Part shown: positions 34,500-46,409 of the stretch, in pieces
How positions within the stretch are numbered: the first letter of the stretch is position 1
How the letters are laid out: each line of letters starts with the position of its first letter
Assembly: GCF_016808335.1 (NCBI RefSeq)
Contig: NC_053142.1
Location: forward strand, 248,001-312,000
Reading direction: 5' to 3'
Length of the DNA stretch: 64,000 nt
From: Panicum virgatum
Lineage: Eukaryota > Streptophyta > Magnoliopsida > Poales > Poaceae
Notes under the pieces: generated by a model
Seen by the model: only the letters and a program-made list of their open reading frames with translations
Databases searched by the model: none
What the model was told of the DNA's origin: nothing
Made by a program: the position numbers and the translations under genes

Positions 34500-36485
34500 A
34501 TTTATATTTTTCGGAGAACAGATAAAATCTGACTCATGTTATGCTATGTACAGATTTATTGCTTGATCTTAATTTTGTAATTAACCTATTAGCCACGAAC
34601 AAAATAACATAAGAAATAAGGATACCCATGATATATACCTGGCTGCTGAATAGGGCCGGTAGTATGGACGACAAGTGATGATTCGACCCCTTTACGCTGT
34701 CAAACCATTAACCAGTGATGATGCAAGGCGTTGCAAACACAGGTCAGATATATAAAATGACACAACACGCTAGGCAGGCATGGAGCATGTTAATTGTCCG
34801 TCGCAGCAGCCTTATTATATACAATCCGACATCACCAAAGCAGCGAAAGGGAAAGGGAAAAAAAGAAAAAGAAAAAGGGGGAAAAGAAAAAGGAAAGAGT
34901 ACCTTGGGTACTAGAACAAAGCAAAGAATCGCTTATAATATATGACAGTGACAGACAGATACTAATTTGGACCTGAGGAGTATTTCCGTATGCTTCATAT
35001 ATATAAAGGACATGCAAAGCTGGGTTATCTAGTGTTCAAAATTTGCGTGATAAACAAAGGCATAGTTCAAGCATGGTGAAGTAGTGAAGTGAATCAATGT
35101 ATTCTCATGGCGTTATGGCGTTCATAAGTACCAAAAGCATGTGACGGGGCATGTAGTCTAGTGAGTGTGATAACCTTAGTAGCACCTTAGATTAATTTTG
35201 GGTTTATTCGACTCTCGGTGGGAGTGAATTATTCTAAAATTTCACTGTGTCATTCTTTCGATGTTAAGCGATGTGTACTTTCACAACGACATACATGCCT
35301 TAATTTCATCAATCACAAGATTTGTTGGCTCAGTGTGGCTCAACCTCTAAGAGGTAATTATAGGCGAAGGGTATGCTGCGTGCATTAATAGGGGAAAGTA
35401 TATTTGTGTTTGTAATCGTCTGTCTATGTAGTGTCTGTAGTTAGTAATAAATAAATAAATAAATGCCAAAACATATGGATGAATAGATACGAAACATGGC
35501 ACCACATAACATATTTTGTTCAAATACACCAAGCCTCCTGTTACGAGTAAGTAACATTTTCGGTTATCCTGAGTCAATCATTCAAGTCTTTATTAATCAT
35601 TTTCTATGTTGGGCATGGATATTTTCATTACCAGGGATTTGTCTAGAAATGTGATACCTATTCAAAAGGAGCTTGTTCTTCCACTGATGCAACTAGGGAC
35701 AAAAACATTAGGAAACAGTCGAAAATGGTACCAAAATACAGAAAACAAGTTGGCGAATGATTTTACTATATTCATGAAATGAAAAGAAACAAAAAGATTA
35801 ATGTAAATCGAACAAGTGCATTCACCTTATACATTATGAGGAACTATCACTACTAGAAAACAGGCCAAAGGTCCTGGACAAAGGTACCAGTTGCTTTTGC
35901 AACCGGTACTGATGCGTGGCATCAGTACCGGTTGCAAAAACAACTGGTACCTTTGGCCAGCAGCGATCAAAGGCAAGGGCTTTGGTACCGGGTTAAAGCA
36001 TTACCTGGTACCAAAACCCCAGTATAGGCACCGGTTAGTGCCACCAACCGGTACCAAAAGAACAAGGAGGAATATGTACCGGTTGGTGGCACCAACCAGT
36101 GCCTAAAGGGCGGAAAATGGCACCGGGTTTTGCCATGACACGGTGCCGCCATGTGCCCACAACAAAAGCACTGGTTCGTAACTTCAACAAGTGCCTATGC
36201 CTATTGTTTGGCACCGGTTGTTGAGCACCAACCGGTGCCTTTGAGCCACGCCTATAAATACCCCAACCCCTCCCCCCACCAAGCTGCCGTGAACTCACTG
36301 TTCATGGTAGCTGAGTGAGGGGAGGGGAGGCGAATTTTTGTTTTTTTTCAAAAAAGGTTAGTTATTTTTCTCCATAACTTAGCAATTGGTTTTTAGAAGC
36401 AGTTATCACTTAATTTAGTATATACATGTGATAATTATTTTTAGTTGTAGCATTTTATTGTAGTTATATGCGTTATCAATTTATT
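34500..36485 (+). mobile_element. Copy of CACTA left flank plus first 640 bp of the element
   Basis: 34500-35847 matches 21716-23055. 35848 begins CACTACTAGAAAACAGGCC, and 35848-36485 matches 23056 to about 23650, including the TATA box (near 36252-36260). A 42-bp insertion with an inverted repeat (TACTGATGCGTGGCATCAGTA, near 35908) separates the two. Match ends at 36485, where gypsy LTR sequence begins. The layout is that of a tandem repeat of flank plus CACTA whose second unit is cut by a later insertion. Confidence 0.85.
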
Positions 36486-37252
36486 TCAGTGGGATCACGG
36501 CGGTGAGGCGCGGATTCAGTGCTCCGGCGAGCAATTGCCCGCGTGATGGAGTGAGAGAGAGGGAGTAAGGAGGGGCTGCACCTTGCTTACCACAACGTGG
36601 AGCTCCGGCGATGTTTGGGTGGCGCAGAGCACGGCAGAACAGAGGGTTCGACGGTGGCGGCGGTGCTCCATGTGGCGGGTTTGAGGTCGGGCGTCGGTGT
36701 GGCAACACAGCGAGGAGTGAGGAGTGTGAGAACGAGCAGGGGTGACCAGGAGGATGGTTTGGTCTGGGTTTCATAGGGGAAGGAGGAGCAGCATGGCCGG
36801 GCGCCAGTGGTAGCCGGCGAGCATCGCGGCGGGTGTCACTGCCGCAATGAAGTCCGGCCATTAAGACCCTAAGTAAACGCGCGCGCGTTACGGGTGTTTT
36901 ATGGTCATCAAGGGGAGGTGGTCGGGGAGGAAATGCGGGTGCGGATCGCGGGCGCAGGTGCTCGGCGGAGGGAAGGCGGGCGCGACCGGGAAAGGAAGGC
37001 GCTGCGGGAGGAGGAAGAAGCTGCGCTGACAGGTGGGGCCGCACATCATAGAGAGAAGGGGAGAGGGAAGCGCGGACAGGCCAGCGTGAGGAAATGGGCC
37101 GGAGCAGACCGGTCTTGGCTGGTTTGGGAAGAGAGGAGGGTCAGGGTGAGGTCTTTTGTTTTTTTAACTAAATTCAAAACCAAATCAAATCAACTCAAAC
37201 AAATTCAAATAAAATTCATTTTAAAATTTTGAAAATAAAATCAGGTGTTACA
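36486..37252 (-). mobile_element. Gypsy LTR fragment in reverse orientation
   Basis: On the minus strand it starts TGTAACACCTGATTTTATTT at 37252 and runs through GC-rich LTR sequence to 36486, where it is cut. It resembles, but is not identical to, the plus-oriented LTR at 40448. It abuts the gypsy protease codons directly, in the opposite orientation. The long minus-strand open frame (36481-37044) is a by-product of GC content. Confidence 0.7.
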
Positions 37253-40200
37253 GTTTTATTTGATTCTGGAGCATCATATTCATTTATTTCCGATCAATTT
37301 GTGGCAAAGCATAATCGACCTACGTGCCCTATGAAACAAAATCTTCTAGTTAGTTCCCCGGGTAAAGAGCTGAAAGCTAATCAGCTATGCTCGTGGGTAA
37401 ATATGAATATCATGGGAATAGAATTTCTAACCAACCTTATAGTACTAAAGTCCAGTGGCATTGATGTTATCCTTGGTATGGACTGGCTAGCAGGATGTGA
37501 CGGAGTTATTCGGTGTCGCAAACGGTCAGTGCTCTTGACCTGCCCTCAAGGAGAAAGAGTTGAGTTTGTGGCCGATGCCTTGCCCAAAGGAGTGGCAACA
37601 GTGAATCAAATGAAGGGAATGCCTTTGGAAGATATCAAGGTTGTTTGTGAATATCCCGACGTCTTCCCGGAGGATTTACCAGGTATGCCTCCTGACCGTG
37701 ATATTGAGTTCTGTATTGATCTTTTACCCGGTACTGCACCTATTTCTAAAAGACCCTATAGAATGGATGTTAAGAATCTGAGTGAATTAAAGAAACAAAT
37801 AGAAGAATTGTTAGCAAAAGGATTTATCCGTCCTAGCTCTTCACCTTGGGGAGCACCCGTTATTTTTGTTGATAAGAAAGATGGCACTAGAAGGATGTGT
37901 GTGGATTATAGAGCACTTAATGATATAACTATAAAAAATAAGTACCCGTTACCTATGATCGAAGATTTGTTTGATCAGATGAGAGGTGCAAAAGTTTTCT
38001 CCAAGATCGAACTGAGATCAAGCTATCATCAGTTGAAGATCCGACAGGAAGATATTCCCAAGATGGCTTTCACAACCAGATATGGCCTATATGAGTTTAT
38101 CGTTATGTCCTTTGGGTTGACAAATGTACCGGCATAGTTCATGTATTTGATGAACAAGGTGTTCATGGAATATCTTGACAAGTGTTGTACGCCAAGTTGA
38201 GCAAGTGTGAGTTTTGGTTGAAAGAAGTTTCTTTCCTTGGGCATATTATCACCGACGGAGGAATCACAGTGGACCCAAGTAAAGTTCAGGACGTGTTGAA
38301 TTGGAATCCGCTCGAGAATGTGTCTGAAATCAGAAGTTTCATCGGACTCGCAGGTTACTACCGAAGATTCATTGAAGGATTCTCGAAGATCGTGAAACCC
38401 CTCACTTCTTTGTTGGAAAAGGGAAAGAATTCAAATGGGATGCCGCATGTCGGACTTGTTTTGAGGAACTGGAAACCAGATTAACCACTACCCCAATATT
38501 GATATTGCCAGATATTCACAAAGGGTTTGATGTTTATTGTGATGCTTCCCGTCTCGGTCTTGGATGTGTGTTAATGCAAGAGGGAAAAGTAGTGGCTTAT
38601 GCCTCAAGACAATTGAGAAAGCATGAATAGAATTGTCCTACACATGATTTGGAATTAGCTACCATCGTGCATGCTTTAAAAATTTGGAGGCACTATATGA
38701 TGGGGAATAGATGTCAGATTTTCACTGATCACAAAAGTTTGAAGTATAGTTTCACTCAAAGAGATCTCAACCTAAGACAACACAGATGGTTAGAGTTAAT
38801 CAAGGATTATGATCTAGACATTCAGTATCATCCCGGCAAAGCTAATGTCGTGGTAGATGCACTAAGTAGAAAGGGACAAGCAAATATGGCAATAACTAGA
38901 TTAATGCCGCAAGAGTTGTGTTGGGAAATGGAACAACTTCACTTAGGGATCGTTTACCAAGCTGAAGTCGTGACCATGGAAACTGAACCTACCCTGGAGC
39001 AAGAGATTAGAAAACGGCAACTGACAGATGATAAGATCAAAGAAATTAAAGTATTAATTGGTTTGGGTAAAGCACCAGACTTCACAGAAGATGATCAAGA
39101 AACTGTTTGGTTCAGGAAAAGAATTTGTGTGCCTGATATTGACAATCTTCGCGAACTCATTCTGAAGGAAGCACATGATTCAGATTATTCTATTCACCCT
39201 AGCAGCACCAAGATGTATCAAGACTTGAAGGAAAAATAATGGTGGTATGGTTTGAAAAGGGATGTAGCAACTCACGTTGTTCTATGTGATGTGTGCTAGA
39301 GAGTAAAAGCAGAACATCAAAGACCGGCAGGTCTGCTTCAACCATTGAAAGTGCCTGAATGGAAATCGAAAGAAATTGGTATGGATTTTATCGTAGGGTT
39401 ACCTCGCACTCGTGACGGATATGATTCCATATGTGTTATTGTAGACCGGTTGACTAAAGCCGCTCATTGCATACCAGTGATTCCAAGCTAGCAGAATTAT
39501 ACATGTCATGGATTGTATGTTTGCACGGTGTTCCAAAGAAGATAGTATTTGATTGAGGTACTAAATTCACATCACATTTGTGGCAGAAATTGCATGAAAC
39601 CATGGGTACAAAACTCAATTTCAGTTCCGCATATCACCCACAGACAGATGGTCAGACCAAAAGAACCAATCAAGTTCTAGAAGATATATTAAGAGCTTGT
39701 GCTTTAAAGCACAAAGGCAGTTGGAATAAGAGTTTGCCATACGCAGAATTCTCTTATAATAACAGTTATTAAGCCAGTCTCAAGATGGCTCCATTTGAAG
39801 CATTATATGGGAGAAAGTGTAGAACACCACTGTACTGGAGTAAGACCGGAGAGAGTCAGGTTTTTGGTCGGAGATTCTTCAAGAGGCTGAAAACAAGTCC
39901 AGATAATTCGTGATAACCTTAGAACTGCACAGTCACGATAGAAGAGTTATGCTGATACTCGGAGAAGGGAATTGACGTTTCAAGTTGGAGATTACGTATA
40001 TCTTAAGGTGTCACTGATTAGAGGTCTTCGCAGATTCAAGGTAAAGGGAAGTTATCACCTCAGTATATTGGTCCTTTTCAGATTCTAGAAAAAGAAGGGT
40101 GAAGTGGCATATCAATTGAAATTACCGGAACAATTGTCAGATGTCCATGACGTGTTTCACGTATCACAGTTGAAAAAGTGTTTGAGAGTGCCTGAAGAAC

Positions 40201-40418
40201 AGTTACCTCTGAAAGAGCTTAATGTGCAAGATGACTTGACTTATTCAGAGTATCCCGTCAAAATCTTGGAAACATCACAGAGAGTCACTCGTAGCAAAGT
40301 GATAAAAATGTGCAAAGTACAATGGAGTCATCACACAGAGGATGAAGCTACTTGGGAAAGAGAAGATGAACTTATGGCAGATTTTCCTCAGTTGTTCTCC
40401 AATCTATCCGAATCTTGA
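37253..40418 (+). pseudogene. Ty3/gypsy chromovirus pol (Tekay/Del-like), decayed
   Basis: In order: aspartic protease ([10 protein letters not shown], 37255-37290), reverse transcriptase (about 37720-38480), RNase H (about 38520-38870; FTDHKSLKY), integrase (about 39250-39790; a truncated core with HPQTDGQT) and a C-terminal chromodomain (about 40240-40400; VQWSHHTEDEATWERE). Gag and the 5' LTR are absent. Lesions: TAG at 38135-38137; a deletion at about 38180 that removes the RT block with the catalytic YIDD-type aspartates; further stops near 39238, 39300, 39490 and 39555 and frameshifts. The element cannot encode an active polymerase. Clade assignment rests on the chromodomain and LTR type. 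Confidence 0.9.
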
Positions 40419-40433
40419 GGACGAGATTCTTCT

Positions 40434-43169
40434 TAAGGGGGAGGATTTGTAACACCCAAGAATTCAAATTTTAAATTTGAATAAAATTTGGTTTGAATCA
40501 GTTTTAAAAAAAAGACTTCCCCCTCTCCCTTCCCCATCCGGCCTAGACCAGCCTGCCGGCCCATCCCGTGCTCCGGCCCACCCCCATCCTCTCTCCCTCT
40601 CTCCCTGACTACCACGCGGGGCCCGCATGTCGGCGCCTCCTTCTTCATCTCGACAGCGCCTTCCAACAGCTGCGCGCGCTCATGCTGCCGCCATGAGCAC
40701 CCGCGTCCCCCGCTCGCCTTCCTTCCCGCGCCCCTCTTGATGGCTATAATGGGCCGCATCGCATGCGCCCTGCTTCTAGGCAGTAACGCCGCGACAATCA
40801 TGGCCGCGATCGCCGCCCGCCAAGCTCGCCGGCCGTTACTTGCTCTCAGTCGTGCTCGCCCCTCCTTTCCCTATAGAAACCTCCACCCGAGCTCCCTCTC
40901 TACTCCCCCATCCTGCTCCCTCACTCCTCGCTCTCTGCTGCAACTCAACACCGCCGCTCGAGCTCAAGTTTCACCGCACGGAGCACCGCCGCCATCGAGC
41001 CTCCACTCCACCGTGCCTCAGTGCCGCCCGACCTCCACCGGAGCTTCGCACTGTGGTGAGAAAGAAGGCCCACCTTTTTCCTCCCCTCCCTTTGCCTCCA
41101 CACGCTGGCGATTGCTCGCCAGAGTTCCTCCTCCATAGCGCGCCTTGGTCCGCCCTCTTCCGGCCACCACGGAGCCCTGCAGAGCCTTCCTTTGCGTTCC
41201 TCGCGCCGCACTCGACCTCCCCGGCCAAATCCCCTCTCAAACCGAGCCCCGGAGCACCATTTCGGTGAACTCCGGCAGTCCGCCGCCATCCCGCTCGCCG
41301 CTGGCGCTCGACGCCGCCACGCCGAGCTGCCTGAGCTGCCGCTCGCTCGAGCCGCCAACCCGCGCAAGCCACCGCTCGCCCGAGCCGCAGAGCCGAGACG
41401 AGCCGCCTTGCGCATCTAGGGCCATCGGATCTCGATCCAACGGATCGGATTCAATCGAGCCAAGTCAAACACGCCCCCATACAGGTTAACCCTTAGCTCT
41501 TTTGCAAATAAACCCCCTAGTTTTCCCAGAATCAACCCGCCATCCATGCCTATTCAAAAATAATTACAAAACGGCCCAAATTTTTATAGTTAGACCCCAG
41601 ACCTTTTTATAAATAGAATCTGCCGTCCTGCTTAGCTGTTTTTGGGTGTTAACCCCTATAGTTTAGGATTATTTACATTCTAGTCCCTGGTTTCTTCGCA
41701 GCTAGTCCCTGGAAGTTCAAAAATCTCGCAAATAAGTCCCTTGAACCTTGTTTTAGCCATATCTTTCATGTTTTAACTCTGATTTTAGCGATTCTTTCAC
41801 TCATGCGATCCTTGTACCATGCTCTACATCTTTTTCATCTATTCTAGTCCTGTTTTTTCTATTTTTGTTCTTTTTCTTATTTTGTGTATGTATTTGCTTG
41901 TGTGATCGTGTAGACGACGTGCTGCTCGAGGGAGAATAAGAGCAAGTTTTCGAAGAAAAATTTCAGCAGTTAGCCGAGGAAGGCAAGTGGACTTCTCCCC
42001 CTACATATTCTGATTTGTCCCATTAATAGTATGTTAATTCACTTTATTTTATCATTTTATGCATAAATTTGATGGGAATCCTATTAAGGACTTCACGTAG
42101 AACACTAGGTTTAATATCTTGATGGGTAGAAATGCTTAGTTGCTTAACCTTGGTTAGTTGTTACAATCTTTTGGAAAATATTAATTATGACTTTATTCAT
42201 ATCATGGTTATTTGTACAAGATCACTTTGTTTAAATGGAACATGGAGAACCACCCGAGTAAACCGTACCACCACATTGTCACATGGCTCTGACCTTAGCC
42301 AATTAATTAGACTCACAGTTAATTGGCAGTCTTACCGAAAGGGCAAGGAGGGGGTCGGTGTAGTGGTCATAGCACGGTCCTCTTGGGGTAGTGACCTTTG
42401 CTAATATACTAACCATTAGGGAGGTTTATGGACGACACTGCTACCGAAACTCTAGTGGGCTGTTTAGTTTTCCGCTTGGCTTTGTAAAGGCTTCGTAGTG
42501 AACCCCTCGCCACTCACCAAAGGGAGTGTTTAATGGCCTTGCAAACTTGGGCGACTTAGGGGAACACGGTTTGTGGTGAAAGTGTACAACATCTGCAGAG
42601 TGTAAAACTGTTATAACAGCCGTGCTCGCGGTCATGAGCGGCTTGGATCCTCACATGATAATTGAACTTTAAGAATAAATAACTTGTGGCTTACTTGGTT
42701 TGGATGTGCTGATGTATCTCTTATGCTTAAGTGGGTTGGTATAAACTTATACATAGATAATAGTCGCATGCTAATAAAATTTGACCAACTAAAAATGCTG
42801 ACTGCAATAAATCCTAGCCTTTTCTTGAAGGCCTTGCATTTCTTTCCCCCACTTGCTGAGTACCAACCAGAAGAGATCAATGAAGTCGAGTTCTACAACG
42901 ACTTTGAGGAGTTCTAGCCGCGTTCACCAGTCAAGTGCCTGTGGATGATGAAGTTTTCCCGTAGTTCACGTTTAGGCTATTCGGTGGGACGTTTAAGACT
43001 TTCATGTCTATTTTTATCCGGAGTGTAATAAAGTTATGTAATCGCTTTTATTTTACGTTTTGAACACTGTCTTGATATATTCACCGATGACGTCCTTCAT
43101 ATGCGTGTAAGCTTAATCCTGGTGCACATATGAGATGCATTCGGTTACTTTTTTTAACCGGGTGTGACA
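40434..43169 (+). mobile_element. Polypurine tract and 3' LTR of the gypsy element
   Basis: AAGGGGGAGGATT precedes the LTR start TGTAACACCC at 40448; the LTR ends GGGTGTGACA at 43169 (2722 bp). GC-rich coding-like sequence at 40530-41480 produces spurious open frames on both strands. A stretch near 42575-42635 (GTGTACAACATCTGCAGAG) also occurs near 52140 in the solo LTR, marking related families. The LTR ends about 400 bp before the zinc-finger start codon, so it now adjoins that promoter. Confidence 0.85.
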
Positions 43170-43438
43170 TTTAAGTTGTAATCCAAAAAATAGCTGGATA
43201 GCTACGTACAAAGCACAAGTTGCATGCGTGTGGATCCCCCTTCCCTACGTACGTACGATTCAATCATCGAATACTATACGGACACGGCAAGCACCAAGCT
43301 AAGATAGAAACGCTTTGTAGCCGGCTTAGCTTGCATTTTGTACGTCGTCTGAAACGAATATGTCTTCAGGATATGTTCTCCTTCCATCTCATCCTCAATT
43401 TGCCTGTCAATTACTGCACCTAGCTAGAATCAAGCTAC

Positions 43439-43446
43439 TATATATA
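43439..43446 (+). promoter_or_regulatory. TATA box of zinc-finger gene 1
   Basis: TATATATA lies about 130 bp before the ATG at 43573, allowing a leader of about 100 nt. The whole remaining 5' region after the gypsy LTR is only about 400 bp. Confidence 0.5.
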
Positions 43447-43572
43447 CAACTAGCAAGAAGGATGCATCACCTGACCTCAACCTCATCAGCTCTCGACGAC
43501 TCCATCGTCATCGACAGACACTAGCTACTCCATCAATCACAGCCAGCACCTAGCTGCTAGCGTCATCCATCC

Positions 43573-44055
43573 ATGGACATGGAGTGTCGTCAAGATGACC
43601 TCCGTTTCATAGAAGAAGACGAAGACGGCCACCGAGCGGCGGCGGCAAGCTTCCACCACTATGTCTTCCTCTCCCTATCCTGCAGCTCCTCCTCCTCCTC
43701 CTCGTCCTCCGCGGAAGCAGCAGGCAGCACGCCACCACGAACACGCCGTCGCCGGCGGCGGCGAGGGCAGGCCTTCGCTTGCACGACGTGCGGGCGGCAG
43801 TTCGCAACGTTCGAGGCGCTGGGCGGCCACCGGACCAGCCACCTCCGGCGACCCACGGCGAAGCCGAAGCGAGTGGTGGCGCACGCGTGTGGCAGGTGTG
43901 GGCTGGGCTTCGCGACGGGCCAGGCCCTTGGTGGCCACATGAGGAGGCACCGATGGGCTGCTGGTTCGGCTATGGGTCCTGGTGATTTGGACCTCACCCA
44001 GGTCATTGTGCTTGTCACGGCCCACGGGCCGACTGGGACGCGCGAGTTACTGTAG
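43573..44055 (+). CDS. ZAT-type two-finger C2H2 protein, C-terminus replaced by LTR sequence
   Basis: Intronless, 160 codons, start MDMECRQDD. A serine run (residues 37-46) and arginine-rich basic stretch (57-64) precede finger 1 (about 68-90, C-x2-C, EALGGHRTSH) and finger 2 (about 104-126, C-x2-C, QALGGHMRRH). An EAR-like DLDLTQ follows (about 138-143). The family acts in the nucleus as stress-responsive repressors. The final 14 codons and TAG are contributed by the solo LTR inserted at 44013. The earlier tail survives downstream but is frameshifted by a 16-bp tandem duplication (AACCTCCTCCTTGCAG). The fingers are intact, so DNA binding could persist; C-terminal repressor function is questionable. 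Confidence 0.88.
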   Translation: MDMECRQDDLRFIEEDEDGHRAAAASFHHYVFLSLSCSSSSSSSSSAEAAGSTPPRTRRRRRRRGQAFACTTCGRQFATFEALGGHRTSHLRRPTAKPKRVVAHACGRCGLGFATGQALGGHMRRHRWAAGSAMGPGDLDLTQVIVLVTAHGPTGTRELL

Positions 44056-44278
44056 CGTACATCTACTGTAGCACCGCGCACAGCTCCGCTTTAGTCCCAG
44101 ACTGGAAACGGAAAGGGAGTTGGACTAACTTAAATAGCCGGTCCCTGGGAGGCTAGTAACTCCGGTTCGATCCTTTTGCGCGAAGCGAGGACGAAAACGC
44201 AAGAGAGTTATTTAGCAGGTGTGGTCTACTCAACGTGTAGAGTAGATCTTAGCCGTTATCCTGGGCCGGGTCGTTACA
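44013..44278 (-). mobile_element. Solo LTR, 266 bp, right-copy counterpart
   Basis: Same element, length and TSD (GTGCT at 44008-44012 and 44279-44283) as at 327-592. It differs at only a few bases. Confidence 0.88.
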
Positions 44279-44349
44279 GTGCTCAAGGAAAGGCCCAGTT
44301 CAACCTCCTCCTTGCAGAACCTCCTCCTTGCAGCTACTCGACCTGTTCG

Positions 44350-44522
44350 TGTAGATCAAGCAAAAAAAGAATAATCCTGTATATATTATATACCTACTAG
44401 TAGGTTTTCAGTCTAAAATAAAATGTTCACAGTTGTGACAAATAATGTGTGTATACTATATATAGCAGCCGTATGAATATATTTTTCATTATAATTTGAG
44501 CTTGATAGTAGGGTGGGTGTGG

Positions 44523-44578
<56 letters not shown>

Positions 44579-45456
44579 GTGTGTGTGTGAGAGAGAGAGA
44601 GAGAGACATTTTACATAATTAGAAAATGGAAATACATAGTTCAAATCTGGCCTATGTGACCACACACAACCAAGTTTTAGCTATCAAACTCTCAAATATG
44701 TGGCAAAGTTTGAACATAAGCAAAAAAATCAGAAGCAAAGGGTATTGTATTACTTCTATCTGTTCTTGACATAAAGATAAAAAAATTACTTAAAACTACG
44801 CAGTCCTATGTGCCCATATATATTATATGCTCAACAACATTGTAGTTTTTCCACTTCTAAGCAACAATCCCTGGCTTAGATTCATAACTTGAAGTGGATA
44901 AAATGTTGAAGAATAATCAGGTTAATGTAAAAATTTGATAACATTGTTACCAGGATGAAGAAGGTGTTTAAATAACAAATCATGTACGAAAGACCGGCAC
45001 AAGTACCTTGACTAGCGATCTAGTCCCCTCGCCCTCTTGAAATATGATCCCCTTGTCATCACCTGTTGCGTCATAGAGATCGAATGAGGAGGTTGATGGA
45101 TAATGAGCGAGGTTTCTGAAGAGAGGAAAGAATCAATGAAATTACTATCGTCGTCAAAAGGTAGATGTGTTGTAGTACGAGGGCTTGCACTAGTACTTAT
45201 TGTCATGAACAAGATGAGTACGGTCAAGGAAACTTCTACATTGGATTAGATTTATTGCATAGATAAATTAAATGAAGCCTCACCGTTATCGTTGTTGGTG
45301 ACTATAGATTGAGTTTGGGGTTGAAGAGCAATCCCATCTTCTTCATTCATGCAAGGAATGCTCTTAGTTGAAGCGGTCGACTTTTCTTGCAATTCTTGCT
45401 TCAAATTAAATTCATATTTTTAATAGGATAATAGTTTGCATTTCACTAGGTAGAGG

Positions 45457-45499
<43 letters not shown>

Positions 45500-46404
45500 A
45501 AACTGAAATTTGAGCTTGCATCTATTGTAATGTTGAATATATTGACATTGTTACTTGGGTTTTGATCATGTGATCAGATATTAGTCAATAATGATACCAT
45601 TGTCTACATAGCCCAGTGTGTATTCATATGCTTGTAATTATTGATACTTTAGATAATTAATGTCATGCTTTTAATTAATTGCCAGTTGATTTGATATTAA
45701 GTCTAGCTATAATTATCAACCTACTAGAGGAGGCATCATCAACAAATGGCCACAAATGATGAATTAATTAATGCTACGCCAAGGCTGATTCTCTATGTCT
45801 CAAGTCAAGTCTTCGATCGGAGAGGTACTTGTTGGACTATAAAAAAGAAGGAAACTAGCTAGCAGACTGGTTAGCTACTTTTGTTGCTTCGAGGACGACT
45901 AGACTCTTGGATGCAGTGCCGAGTTCTGAGCAACTTCTACGATGATCGGCAGGATATTATATGTTCACTAAGAACACGTAGGTAGGTATTGATCGTTCCA
46001 CTACGTATTACGCGCGACATGCTCAGAGTGGACATCATATCGATCGATGGAGCATGCATGCACACGGGTGCCTGCAGGAGCTGTCGCCGTCGTCAGGGGC
46101 CGACAACATGACATGCATACATGCATCCTCCTTGCCAACGATGAGAGAGCAGCACAGACCAGCACCAGCTCCGTGAACCGTGATGGAGACTGCCACTGCC
46201 GCCCACGACAGAATATGTGTCTATCGGCATCCATCTTTCTGCTGGCGCATGATCAAGCTCGTATGTGTGTGCTAATAATGGAGTTGAAGCCAGCCGATTA
46301 GTGAGCTCTCCTGTTTTCAAAGTAAAATCATGGACTTTGTATGACTTCTACAAGCACTAAGAGAGAAGGCTCATGGATGGAACCATGTCAATACTAGAAA
46401 ACAA
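44350..46404. other. Gene-free spacer, duplicate of 660-2786
   Basis: Contains microsatellites at 44511-44607 (GT/AT/GT/GA) and 45462-45497 (AT). No gene is recognised; short open frames match those of the left copy because the DNA is duplicated. Confidence 0.6.
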
Positions 46405-46409
46405 ATCTT

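Noticed and set aside
36481..37044. 187-codon minus-strand frame
   Set aside because: Falls in the reverse-oriented LTR fragment and in duplicated CACTA sequence; composition-driven.
40840..41490. Overlapping open frames of 110-156 codons on both strands
   Set aside because: They are inside the gypsy 3' LTR and lack domains.
43659..44081. 140-codon minus-strand frame opposite zinc-finger gene 1
   Set aside because: Antisense shadow of a GC-rich coding sequence; the plus frame contains the zinc-finger motifs.
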